Assembly: GCF_051842935.1 (NCBI RefSeq)
Contig: NZ_JBPXRR010000001.1
Coordinates: 310,001-374,000, forward strand
Length of the DNA stretch: 64,000 bases
From: Pseudalkalibacillus sp051842935
GTDB lineage: Bacteria; Bacillota; Bacilli; Bacillales; Fictibacillaceae
Direction of reading: 5' to 3'
Part shown: one piece after another, positions 24,676 through 32,301 of the stretch
How the letters are laid out: each line of letters opens with the position of its first letter
Position numbering within the stretch: position 1 is the stretch's first letter
Notes under the pieces: model-generated
Told to the model about the DNA's origin: nothing
Database searches by the model: none
Seen by the model: only the letters and a program-made list of their open reading frames with translations
Position numbers and translations under genes: made by a program

Positions 24676-25074
24676 ATGTCTCTAGTCAATGCCGAAACAT
24701 TATCCATTTCCATTGATTGCAGTGTGAATAAAGCGTACGCGTACATTTCTAACCCGGAAAATCTGCCTCAATGGTCGTTCTTCAAATCTGTTAAAAAGAT
24801 AAATGACCAGTGGATTGTTGATGGTGGGGATGGTCCAATGAATTTTCGTTTCGTCGATCACAATGTTTTCGGCATTCTTGATCACTTTGTTACACCTTCG
24901 CCAGAAGAGTCGATCATGGTGCCGATGCGTGTGTTTCCTAACGGTACAGGCTGTGAAGTGACCTTAACGGTTTTCCAGCAGCCGATGATGTCAGAAGAGC
25001 AGTTCAACCAGGACATTTCTCAAGTACAGCAAGACCTGGATACGTTAAAACAATTGTTGGAACAGTCATTCTGA
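24676..25074 (+). CDS. SRPBCC family protein
   Basis: 132 residues with the START/polyketide cyclase-like pattern: ISIDCSVNKAYAYISNPENLPQWSFF at the start and a long C-terminal helix (SQVQQDLDTLKQLLEQ). Members bind hydrophobic ligands in a helix-grip fold. It lies 35 bp after the DUF3224-like gene and shares its terminator. Confidence 0.75.
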   Translation: MSLVNAETLSISIDCSVNKAYAYISNPENLPQWSFFKSVKKINDQWIVDGGDGPMNFRFVDHNVFGILDHFVTPSPEESIMVPMRVFPNGTGCEVTLTVFQQPMMSEEQFNQDISQVQQDLDTLKQLLEQSF

Positions 25075-25100
25075 TTCTTCAATACTTCAATATATAAGGA

Positions 25101-25131
25101 AAGGCTACCGGCGAAATGCCAGTAGCCTTGT
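25101..25131. terminator. Bidirectional terminator hairpin
   Basis: AAGGCTACCGGC (25101-25112) pairs with GCCAGTAGCCTT (25118-25129) with one mismatch, between convergent genes. Confidence 0.65.
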
Positions 25132-25136
25132 TCTGA

Positions 25137-25595
25137 TTAAACTTTTACAGCGGGTAACGTTTTGCCGGATTCCAGAAGTGTTTTCAGGTTGCTGAGAATG
25201 GCTGGCCATCCGTTGTTGACGCCCTGGAAGGTGTCCATATCTTCTACGAAGTCTGAGTCGACGAGGTTCTCGTGGATCACTGTCAGTTTTACAGTGTCCT
25301 CCATTTGTTTCAAGTCGAAAGTGACGACCGTCGTTTCATCTCGCTCGGTAGGATCTTCCGGTGAACTCCAGGTGTATGTCAACCGTTGATATGGCTCACT
25401 CTTTAACACCTTACCTTCTATATCCACACCACCCTTGTCCCTCAAAAAAGTAACTTCAGAACCTTCTTTCCAATCCGAAGAGACGCGGTGTCCAAAGAAG
25501 TATTGTTCCGTAAAATCCCCGGAAGTCAGTGCTTCCCACACTTTTTCAGGGGTAGAAGCGATGTACGTCGAGTATACGAACGTGCGGTTACTCAT
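25137..25595 (-). CDS. SRPBCC (AHSA1-like) family protein
   Basis: 152 residues of the Aha1/CalC-like branch: VYSTYIASTPEKVWEALTSGDFTEQYFFG, TYTWSSPEDPTERDETTVVTFDL, and NNGWPAILSNLKTLLESG. These proteins are typically encoded with an ArsR-type regulator, as here (1 bp gap). Ligand unknown. Confidence 0.85.
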   Translation of the reverse strand: MSNRTFVYSTYIASTPEKVWEALTSGDFTEQYFFGHRVSSDWKEGSEVTFLRDKGGVDIEGKVLKSEPYQRLTYTWSSPEDPTERDETTVVTFDLKQMEDTVKLTVIHENLVDSDFVEDMDTFQGVNNGWPAILSNLKTLLESGKTLPAVKV

Positions 25596-25596
25596 C

Positions 25597-25905
25597 CTAT
25601 TCCTCCTCTAATTTAGATTTCAGCTCATTTAGTGCCTCTAAGCGATGTCGGTAGTATTTTCCAATCCAACGATCATAGATTTCACTGATGGGAGCAGTGT
25701 TCAGATAGTGCTGTTTGCTGCGTCCTTTCCAAACGACAGTGACGAGGTTCGCCTCTTCTAGTAGTTTCAAGTGCTTCGTAACAGCTTGCCTCGACATCTC
25801 AAGGTGTTTACAGAGTTCACTCAATGTCTGTCCATTCTTTATGTAGAGTGAATCCATCAATTTTCTCCGACTGGCATCGGCCAGTGCTTTAAATACGTTG
25901 TCCAT
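25597..25905 (-). CDS. ArsR family HTH regulator, probably leaderless
   Basis: 102 residues beginning MDNVFKALADASRRKLMDSL, with the winged helix LSELCKHLEMSRQAVTKHLKLLEEANLV. It has no ArsR metal-site cysteine motif of the ELCVCDL type, so it senses something else. The frame is open to 25941, but the region before ATG 25905 is the promoter itself: a consensus TATAAT ends 6 bp before the ATG. It is coupled to the AHSA1-like gene and presumably represses both. Confidence 0.88.
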   Translation of the reverse strand: MDNVFKALADASRRKLMDSLYIKNGQTLSELCKHLEMSRQAVTKHLKLLEEANLVTVVWKGRSKQHYLNTAPISEIYDRWIGKYYRHRLEALNELKSKLEEE

Positions 25906-25911
25906 GTTTGT

Positions 25912-25941
25912 ATTATATGCAACTAAATGGTTGCGTGTCAA
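25912..25941 (-). promoter_or_regulatory. Promoter with operator of the ArsR-AHSA1 operon
   Basis: On the minus strand TTGACA (25941-25936) and TATAAT (25917-25912) are 18 bp apart. The spacer contains the dyad GCAAC-N6-GTTGC (25934-25919). Exactly six bases separate TATAAT from ATG 25905, placing the expected start of transcription on the A of the start codon. Confidence 0.8.
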
Positions 25942-26056
25942 TTGATAATCGATTTTTACTGTTTTTGATGAGCGTTGGGAGTGAAATTATGCATAATGAG
26001 GCATGAAAGTGGTTAAAACGGTTTTGTTTTAAGATGTAACCACAGGATCTGATGTA

Positions 26057-26180
26057 TTTCCCATAAAAAACGTTCTATTTCCGATAAAAATGAGAAATTA
26101 TAGATCAGATTTCCGGTTTTCCCATAAATATGAGAAATTATAGATCAAAATCAGAAATGATAGATCAATTCCATAAAAAA
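26057..26180. repeat. Intergenic array of six short words, about 20-bp period (array A)
   Basis: Two words alternate: TTCCCATAA-like (26058, 26079, 26119) and TTATAGATCA-like (26098, 26138, 26158), with steps of 21, 19, 21, 19 and 20 bp. A partial TTCCATAA follows at 26169. The array fills the gap between the ArsR promoter and the sliding clamp terminator. Six units and the near-21 period match the other arrays in this window. The rest of this gap, 25942-26056, shows nothing else. Confidence 0.65.
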
Positions 26181-26199
26181 GAAGCTGACCAAAGTCAGC
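26173..26199 (-). terminator. Terminator of the second sliding clamp gene
   Basis: On the minus strand GCTGAC and GTCAGC (26199-26184) flank TTTG, followed by TTCTTTTTTATGG. Confidence 0.85.
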
Positions 26200-26214
26200 C
26201 TCTACTATACAAAC

Positions 26215-27345
26215 TTATGAACGCACTGGGGAGATAAGGTGAACCTGGTCATCTTCTTCGGTTGCCGGCTTGATGAGGATCGGGCGCATCGAGCCGTTGA
26301 AACTGATGGAGACCTGGTCGTCTTTCAACGTTTTCAGTGCATCAATCATTAACTGACCATCAAACGAGATTTCCAATGATGGCTCCCCGATGATTTCCTT
26401 GATTTCCTGTGTTTCCTTGATTTGTCCCACTTCTGATGAGGTGGAAGAAATCTGCAGTTGACCCTCTTCACTGATGGCAAGGTTCACATTGTTATTCTTT
26501 TGATCGCTCGCCAGGAAATAGGATCGATCAATTCCTTCAAGCATCTGTTCCGTATCCATGATGATTTCAGTTTTCATATCTGTAGGAATCAATCCTGTTG
26601 TACTTGGATAAGCTCCTTCGATCAATCTTGAATACAGCTTGATTTGATCCGATTGGAAAAGGACATGGTTTTCACTGATGGAAAGTTCCACTTCTTTTGA
26701 GAACGACGAGCGAAGCTTCATAAACTCCTTCAAGGTCGAGCTCGGCACGATACACGAAAACTCATAATCCGCTTCAACCGGTAATGATTGCATGGCTAGA
26801 CGGATTGAATTGGTTGCTACACATGAAAGCTTTTGATCGTGAAACTCCATGTGCAATCCCGTCAATGCAGGTCTTGTCTCATTTTTTGCAACCGCAAAGA
26901 GCGTATGTTGAATCATTTCCGCAAAATCATCCCGATTCAACATCAAACGCATATCCGTGTTCGCTTTCGGGAATGGAGGGAACTCATCGACTTTCAATTG
27001 ATTCAACCTTGTCACGATGGAACCGGATTGGATTTTTACAAAGCGATGGTCGTCTACTTGGATTGAGACCTTGGCAGGCATTCGCTTGACGATTTCACTG
27101 AAATGTCTGCTCGGGACATGGACTTCGCCTGGCTCTGTAATTTCAACGATCGTTTGCCCGTCAACCACTGCAGGGATATCCCTCTGGATGAACAAGTCCA
27201 AGTCTGTCCCGATTATAGTCAGACCGTTATCTTTTGCCACTAAACAAAAACCTGCTGTGGCTGGAATCATGCTTGATATGGAAATCCCTTTTCGAATATC
27301 GGAAATCGCTTCATAGAAGTAGTGTTGATCCACTGTAAATTCCAT
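26215..27345 (-). CDS. dnaN: DNA polymerase III beta subunit (sliding clamp), stand-alone paralog
   Basis: A 376-residue, full-length clamp with three repeated domains; recognisable segments include GTDLDLFIQRDIPA, VPSRHFSEIVKRMP, LNRDDFAEMIQHTLFAVAKNETRPALTG and the C-terminal HLISPVRS. The clamp encircles DNA and tethers polymerase and repair proteins. The main dnaN normally follows dnaA, but no dnaA, recF or gyrB is near, so this is likely a second clamp as found in some Bacillus cereus group genomes. It is monocistronic with its own terminator, and the ATG at 27345 is close to an AAAAGGAG sequence. Confidence 0.9.
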   Translation of the reverse strand: MEFTVDQHYFYEAISDIRKGISISSMIPATAGFCLVAKDNGLTIIGTDLDLFIQRDIPAVVDGQTIVEITEPGEVHVPSRHFSEIVKRMPAKVSIQVDDHRFVKIQSGSIVTRLNQLKVDEFPPFPKANTDMRLMLNRDDFAEMIQHTLFAVAKNETRPALTGLHMEFHDQKLSCVATNSIRLAMQSLPVEADYEFSCIVPSSTLKEFMKLRSSFSKEVELSISENHVLFQSDQIKLYSRLIEGAYPSTTGLIPTDMKTEIIMDTEQMLEGIDRSYFLASDQKNNNVNLAISEEGQLQISSTSSEVGQIKETQEIKEIIGEPSLEISFDGQLMIDALKTLKDDQVSISFNGSMRPILIKPATEEDDQVHLISPVRS

Positions 27346-27411
27346 TGCTGTTAAACTCCTTTTATGTCAAATCTTAAAGGAAAAACTGACCGACGAAGTT
27401 CGTCGCTCAGC

Positions 27412-27585
27412 TTAACTTCCTCCGTTCATGTACTCGTTGTCACCCATTACATAATTCGTGCTTTCACCTTGTTTTGCGTGCGAATTGATGGGACGTTCAC
27501 CTTTGTTATTGTTGCGTCTTCTTCTCCAATCAATTATACCGGCAAAAGCAAGGAGACCGCCTAAATAAATGAAAAACCAACCCAT
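27412..27585 (-). CDS. Small single-pass membrane protein
   Basis: 57 residues from ATG 27585, with AAAGGAG 8 nt upstream. MGWFFIYLGGLLAFAGIIDW is a membrane segment followed by a basic RRRR stretch and a hydrophilic tail (inside-positive, C-terminus in the cytosol). It is located just upstream of the second clamp gene. Function unknown. Confidence 0.65.
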   Translation of the reverse strand: MGWFFIYLGGLLAFAGIIDWRRRRNNNKGERPINSHAKQGESTNYVMGDNEYMNGGS

Positions 27586-27749
27586 GAAACATGCTCCTTT
27601 CAGGAGGAATCGCATTTGCAGTTTTCTTACCCTTATACTAACATTAAATTCCATTAGATGTTGATCCATGATTAAAAATGGTAAATTAGGATTCTTCTAG
27701 ACTTCTTGTAATACACTTTGTATAGGATGAACATAAGGAGGCTCTGCCT

Positions 27750-28298
27750 ATGAAGAAAATTGCCATTATCGGCTCACCAGGCGCTGGTAAATCAACATTA
27801 TCCCGGAGGCTAAGCGTTGTTTCCGGTATCGAAGTCTATCACTTGGACCGGCTTTATTGGAAGCCTGGGTGGGTAGAGTCTTCGAGAGAAGAGATTCGTA
27901 GAATTCAACTGGAGCTTGTTCAGAAGGATCAATGGATCATCGACGGCAATTTCGGTTCGACGATGGATATTCGTTTGGACGCCGCGGATACGATCGTTTT
28001 TCTAGACATACCGAGGTCGAAATGCTTTTATAGGGTCATTAAAAGGAGGCTCATGTTCCACGGAAAGAGCCGCCCGGACATGGGGGAAGGTTGTACAGAG
28101 CGTTTGGACGCGGCGTTTTTACGATATGTATGGGAGTTTCCAGTTGAAAAACGAGTGGATATCCTGTGGAAATTAGCTGAATACGAAGGTGAGAAGCAAG
28201 TCATTACGCTGAAAAACAATCAGGACATCGAGTTGTTCTTGGAGCTCGCCAATCAGAACCGAATCTTGCAGGAAGAGATCAGTACGACCGGGGAATAG
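27750..28298 (+). CDS. P-loop kinase-like (topology modulation/adenylate kinase-related) protein
   Basis: 182 residues with a Walker A motif GSPGAGKS (residues 8-15), then VYHLDRLYWKPGW, WIIDGNFGSTMDIRL and VFLDIPRS. This set is typical of the small FlaR/'DNA topology modulation' family related to adenylate and shikimate kinases. The substrate is unproven. AAGGAGG precedes the ATG. Array B follows directly after the gene. Confidence 0.85.
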   Translation: MKKIAIIGSPGAGKSTLSRRLSVVSGIEVYHLDRLYWKPGWVESSREEIRRIQLELVQKDQWIIDGNFGSTMDIRLDAADTIVFLDIPRSKCFYRVIKRRLMFHGKSRPDMGEGCTERLDAAFLRYVWEFPVEKRVDILWKLAEYEGEKQVITLKNNQDIELFLELANQNRILQEEISTTGE

Positions 28299-28302
28299 GC
28301 CG

Positions 28303-28458
28303 TTCTATCCTTGAAATTATGGAAAAGGTAAAATGAAGGATAGAAAGAGACGTATTCGATCCCTCAAAACTATAAAAGCCAAAAATGAAGGATAGAAAGA
28401 GACCCTTTCTATCCTCCAAATTAAGAAAAAACCAAAATGAAGGATAGAAAGAAGAGGT
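28303..28458. repeat. Intergenic 52-bp tandem repeat (array B)
   Basis: The word AAAATGAAGGATAGAAAGA begins at 28330, 28382 and 28434, exactly 52 bp apart. Between copies, TTCTATCC-like halves (28303-28310 and 28408-28415) form inverted pairs with AGGATAGAA, so each unit can fold into a hairpin. The remainder of the gap to 28614 contains the promoter region of the LVIVD gene and nothing else recognised. Confidence 0.75.
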
Positions 28459-28614
28459 TTCGACTGCACCTCTTCTTTTTGTGCGTGAATTTCGACCTGT
28501 TTTCACAAATCAAATTAGACAACAAGTAGTAGGGTGATTTTAAACTTTTGTACGTAGGAACTCTGCTTCTCCTTATGGAAACCGTAGTGTATTACGAAAA
28601 GGGAGGACATCGAG

Positions 28615-30096
28615 ATGAAAAGAGCGATCACCCTGTTTGCAGCCGTCATGCTGATACTCGGAAGTGGTATTTCCTCAGTAGACGCGACGCATGTCAATTT
28701 GGAGGGGGAAGCGAATGTTCCAGTCATTTCTAGTGACAACGTGCAGCTTGTGAACAATATGCCCCACTTGTCGATCATTTCCGCTGCTTTTTCCAAAATG
28801 GAGCCTTACATGTATGCCAATACGCTTTCTGGCATCGCAGTGTATGATATCACAGACCCTACAAAGCCAATGCTGAAAGGAGAACTCCCGGAAGCTCATT
28901 TTGAAAATGAGGATATGACCTTCGGGGAACGGGAAAACGGCACGAAATTCGTTTTAATCGGCTATGATCCAGCCGGCGTCACACCCACCTATGACGATAA
29001 AAGCATTTCTACCGGAACAGAGGTTGCAGTCGTGGATGTTTCAGACCCGGAAAATCCATACGTTGCATCCCGTGTGAAAACAACGACCCGGACACACACC
29101 GTCACATGTGCAAATGATGAATGTACGTACGCTTACACTTCCGGAAGTGAGGATGAGAATGGTAATCCGGCATTTTCAATCATTAATCTGGAAGATCCGG
29201 CAAACGCTTTTGAAGAAAAGGTGTTCCCAAGCTCAGTTGACGCTGTCGGACACGATTGGGACATCGATTCTACAGGAATTGCCTGGCACACAGGACTTGC
29301 AGGAACGGTCGCGTATGACATCTCCGATCCGTTGAACCCGGTCGTACTGAACTCGACGGATGAAAGAGGACTGAACGGAACATCGTGGAACAATTTCATC
29401 CATCACAACACGCTGAGACCGAACGGCGATCAATTCGAAAATCGGGCTCCAGCTGAGATGGAAACAGGTGAAAGCACAGAAAGGACCGCTGATCAGATCC
29501 GCGCTGGAGAAGTTGTCATGGTGACAGAAGAAGATTACCTGCACCCAGGTACTTGTGATGACGAAGGATCTTTCCAAACTTGGCACTTGCAAAACTTGGA
29601 CGAGTTTGAAGGACAGACGAACGTCGAGCCAGGATCGGGGACGATCGAACCGCTCGATACATGGAACTCGAAGATTTTAGGAACCGATACGAATACGAAG
29701 GCTGGCTTCATCTGTTCAGCTCACTATTCATCCTATCATGAGGAAGGATTCGTCTCGATCGGTTATTATCAACAAGGCGTTAGGATTTTGGACGTAAGAG
29801 ATCCGTCCGACATCAAGCAAATCGGTTACTGGTTCACTGGAATACAAGAAACTTGGGGAGCACAATGGGTCCCTGACCGTGATGAAGAAGGTAAGGCAAA
29901 TGGTGAACATACGAACTATGTGTACGCGTATGACCCAACGAGAGGGTTGGACATCCTGAAAGTCACCTTCCCGGATGAATCACCTGCAAACACGTTGGAT
30001 CTGAAAGCGGACATCAGTATTGACATGATTGAAGTTCCTGCAACGGACCTCTCGGATGCACTTCAAGACAAAATGTCCCACAACCACGATCATTAA
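28615..30096 (+). CDS. Secreted LVIVD repeat-containing protein
   Basis: 493 residues with a signal peptide (ITLFAAVMLILGSGISSVDA) followed by a predicted beta-propeller built of repeats such as IAVYDITDPTKPMLKGE, VAVVDVSDPENPYVASRV, TVAYDISDPLNPVVLNS and VRILDVRDPSDIKQIGYW. These D(I/V)(S/T)DPxxP elements define the LVIVD family, found on secreted or surface proteins of unknown function. The C-terminus is His-rich (SHNHDH) and may bind metal. GGGAGG precedes the ATG. It is alone in its transcript. Confidence 0.88.
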   Translation: MKRAITLFAAVMLILGSGISSVDATHVNLEGEANVPVISSDNVQLVNNMPHLSIISAAFSKMEPYMYANTLSGIAVYDITDPTKPMLKGELPEAHFENEDMTFGERENGTKFVLIGYDPAGVTPTYDDKSISTGTEVAVVDVSDPENPYVASRVKTTTRTHTVTCANDECTYAYTSGSEDENGNPAFSIINLEDPANAFEEKVFPSSVDAVGHDWDIDSTGIAWHTGLAGTVAYDISDPLNPVVLNSTDERGLNGTSWNNFIHHNTLRPNGDQFENRAPAEMETGESTERTADQIRAGEVVMVTEEDYLHPGTCDDEGSFQTWHLQNLDEFEGQTNVEPGSGTIEPLDTWNSKILGTDTNTKAGFICSAHYSSYHEEGFVSIGYYQQGVRILDVRDPSDIKQIGYWFTGIQETWGAQWVPDRDEEGKANGEHTNYVYAYDPTRGLDILKVTFPDESPANTLDLKADISIDMIEVPATDLSDALQDKMSHNHDH

Positions 30097-30107
30097 TTGT
30101 AAAAAGG

Positions 30108-30134
30108 AAGGCTGCCTCCATGGCAGCCTTTTTT
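30108..30134 (+). terminator. Terminator of the LVIVD gene
   Basis: AAGGCTGCC (30108-30116) and GGCAGCCTT (30122-30130), then TTTT. Confidence 0.9.
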
Positions 30135-30253
30135 CATTATGTTAAGCCTTCACTTAGATAGGCCAAAAGCCCCCTCGATGTACCGTTTTATCCTAATTCA
30201 GGCAATGAAATGATCAATAACTGGACCAAAGGAATCGTATTTGGAATTTCGAA

Positions 30254-30312
30254 TTGACATTGAGAATCAATATCAATTAATATGGGTATTGCGTAATTGA
30301 TAATCATTTTCA
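30254..30312 (+). promoter_or_regulatory. Promoter with two Fur boxes upstream of the siderophore operon
   Basis: TTGACA (30254-30259) is followed at 18 bp by TAATAT (30278-30283). TGAGAATCAATATCA (30261-30275) lies in the spacer and TGATAATCATTTTCA (30298-30312) just downstream. Each matches 13 of the 14 defined positions or close to it of the 7-1-7 Fur box TGATAATnATTATCA. Iron-loaded Fur would block both promoter and elongation. Confidence 0.82.
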
Positions 30313-30354
30313 CTAACACATATAACATTCAATATAGCCTGGGAGGGATCGTGA

Positions 30355-32301
30355 TTGGAAGCGACAATGCTGAACAATCAACTAGATTCAGACACCTATG
30401 ATAGAGCAATTGAACAACACCTGCATAAAGAATACCCACATCTTGTAGAACGATACCGAGAAAACATCAAGACCGCAGAAAAGATGGTTCTTCGTCAGCT
30501 GATTCAAGCGATTTTACGAGAAAAAATCGTTAAATCCAGCTGGACTGAACACACAGCGATCATTCGATTAAGTGAAGAGGAACAAATCGAAGTTCCGATT
30601 GAGAAAAAGTATATCCTTGGACAGATCGATATCGGTGGTCACATCACCTATACCGATCGAAAAGGGAACAAGAGCGATCTCATAAGTCCGGATCAACTGT
30701 TGATGTTGATGATTGTCAATGGACTCACTCTCACCTTCGACAACATGGAACAGTTTAGTAAGGAAATCACCAACAGCACATACAATTTCGCGCTTGCACT
30801 GACAATTGCGGAATGCCGTAAAAAGCAAGACCGTACTGAAGCGAAAAAACTGGAAGCCGATGATACGTTCGACTATGTGTTGAAAAAGGCAGAACAAGAC
30901 CCGTACTTCAGTCCGCTTAGGTTTTTTGAACAATGGGTCATCCAGGGACATACGATTCATCCATGCTCCCGTACGCGTTTAGGATTATCGCCTGAAGACA
31001 TCACGAAATATGCACCTGAATGGGAAGGACAGCCGAACGTCATTCCCGTCGCCGTCCATAAAGCGTATTGTCGACTGACTCACATCGAGAGCTCCGTGAC
31101 GCAAATTTTAATGGAAGAATATCCGAAAGTGGAGCAAGCCTTCCAAAACACCCTTACGAAAAAGCAACTGAACAAAGAGGAGTATGAACTGATACCGGTG
31201 CATCCGTGGCAGCTCGAGAATACAATTCACCGACATTATCAGGAGGAAATTCAAAACGATGTGATCATTCCGCTTGATCATGTGTCTATTGAAACGGCAG
31301 CACTCGTTTCATTCCGATCGCTGGCACCGTTAAAAAGTAAGCTCAATCACCATATCAAGACTGCGATGAACGTTCAGATGACGAGTGCAGTTAGGACGGT
31401 GTCTGCTGCATCTACTTATAACGGACCGAAAATTTCATCCGTGCTCCAGAAAATCCAAACGGAAGATCCGTTCATCGCAAACACGTTAAGCTTCATGCGT
31501 GAAGATGCAGGCATCCACTTCGAACCGAAGAAGGACATTGACGCAGGTGAGAAGTATTTCCTGCAGAAAAATATGGCTTCCATTTTACGAGAAAATCCTG
31601 AGAAAACCTTATCCGAAGGGGAAGTAGCTCTACCGGCAGCGGCATTGATTGCAGAGTCTCCTGTATCCGGACAACTCATGATGGAAGAGCTCATCAGGCA
31701 ACAGGCGAAACGAAAGGACCTTAGCCTTACAGAAGCGGCCGTGGATTATATGGAACAATATGCGAGTGTACTACTGCCTGGTGTCATCGGGCTCATGACG
31801 AAATATGGAATCAGTATGGAAGTCCACATGCAGAACTGTGTTGCCGTATTCCGCGATGGAATGCCGAAACGGGTCATCGTCCGGGATAACGGTGGCATCC
31901 GGATCATGGAATCCAGGTTGAATACTTACATGGCATTAGAGGACTTGAACAACAGCACGAATCTCATGACATCGAAGCGAGAAGAACTGCTCGATATCTT
32001 CTTCCATGCGATCATCCATAACCATCTAGGGGAAATCATCGTTCCATTAGCAAGGAACTTAGAGCTCGATGAATACAGCTTGTGGGCTCCTGTCCGGAAT
32101 GTCGTGGAGGAAGTATTTGCAGCACTGAAAAGGGATGCTTCCATTCCAAAGGACAATCTCCGAGATGAAGCATACATTTTATCGGACAAATCGAGCATGA
32201 AAGCACTCGTCCAAATGAGACTCACAGACAAATTCACAGAGAATGCATACGTTGACGTTGCCAATCCTTTATTGATAAAAAATGAGGTGTTCCCAAAATG
32301 A
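30355..32301 (+). CDS. IucA/IucC family siderophore synthetase (first)
   Basis: 648 residues from TTG 30355, which has GGGAGG 8 nt upstream (ATG at 30367 is an alternative). NIS synthetase signatures are GHTIHPCSRTRLGLSPEDI, IPVHPWQLEN, SFRSLAPL and HIKTAMNVQMTSAVRTVS in the ATP/citrate-binding half, with the FhuF-like C-terminal region (FFHAIIHNHLGEII) at the end. These enzymes adenylate citrate or another carboxylate and condense it with an amine or alcohol. Its stop overlaps the next gene by 4 bp, and the operon is under two Fur boxes. Confidence 0.93.
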   Translation: MEATMLNNQLDSDTYDRAIEQHLHKEYPHLVERYRENIKTAEKMVLRQLIQAILREKIVKSSWTEHTAIIRLSEEEQIEVPIEKKYILGQIDIGGHITYTDRKGNKSDLISPDQLLMLMIVNGLTLTFDNMEQFSKEITNSTYNFALALTIAECRKKQDRTEAKKLEADDTFDYVLKKAEQDPYFSPLRFFEQWVIQGHTIHPCSRTRLGLSPEDITKYAPEWEGQPNVIPVAVHKAYCRLTHIESSVTQILMEEYPKVEQAFQNTLTKKQLNKEEYELIPVHPWQLENTIHRHYQEEIQNDVIIPLDHVSIETAALVSFRSLAPLKSKLNHHIKTAMNVQMTSAVRTVSAASTYNGPKISSVLQKIQTEDPFIANTLSFMREDAGIHFEPKKDIDAGEKYFLQKNMASILRENPEKTLSEGEVALPAAALIAESPVSGQLMMEELIRQQAKRKDLSLTEAAVDYMEQYASVLLPGVIGLMTKYGISMEVHMQNCVAVFRDGMPKRVIVRDNGGIRIMESRLNTYMALEDLNNSTNLMTSKREELLDIFFHAIIHNHLGEIIVPLARNLELDEYSLWAPVRNVVEEVFAALKRDASIPKDNLRDEAYILSDKSSMKALVQMRLTDKFTENAYVDVANPLLIKNEVFPK

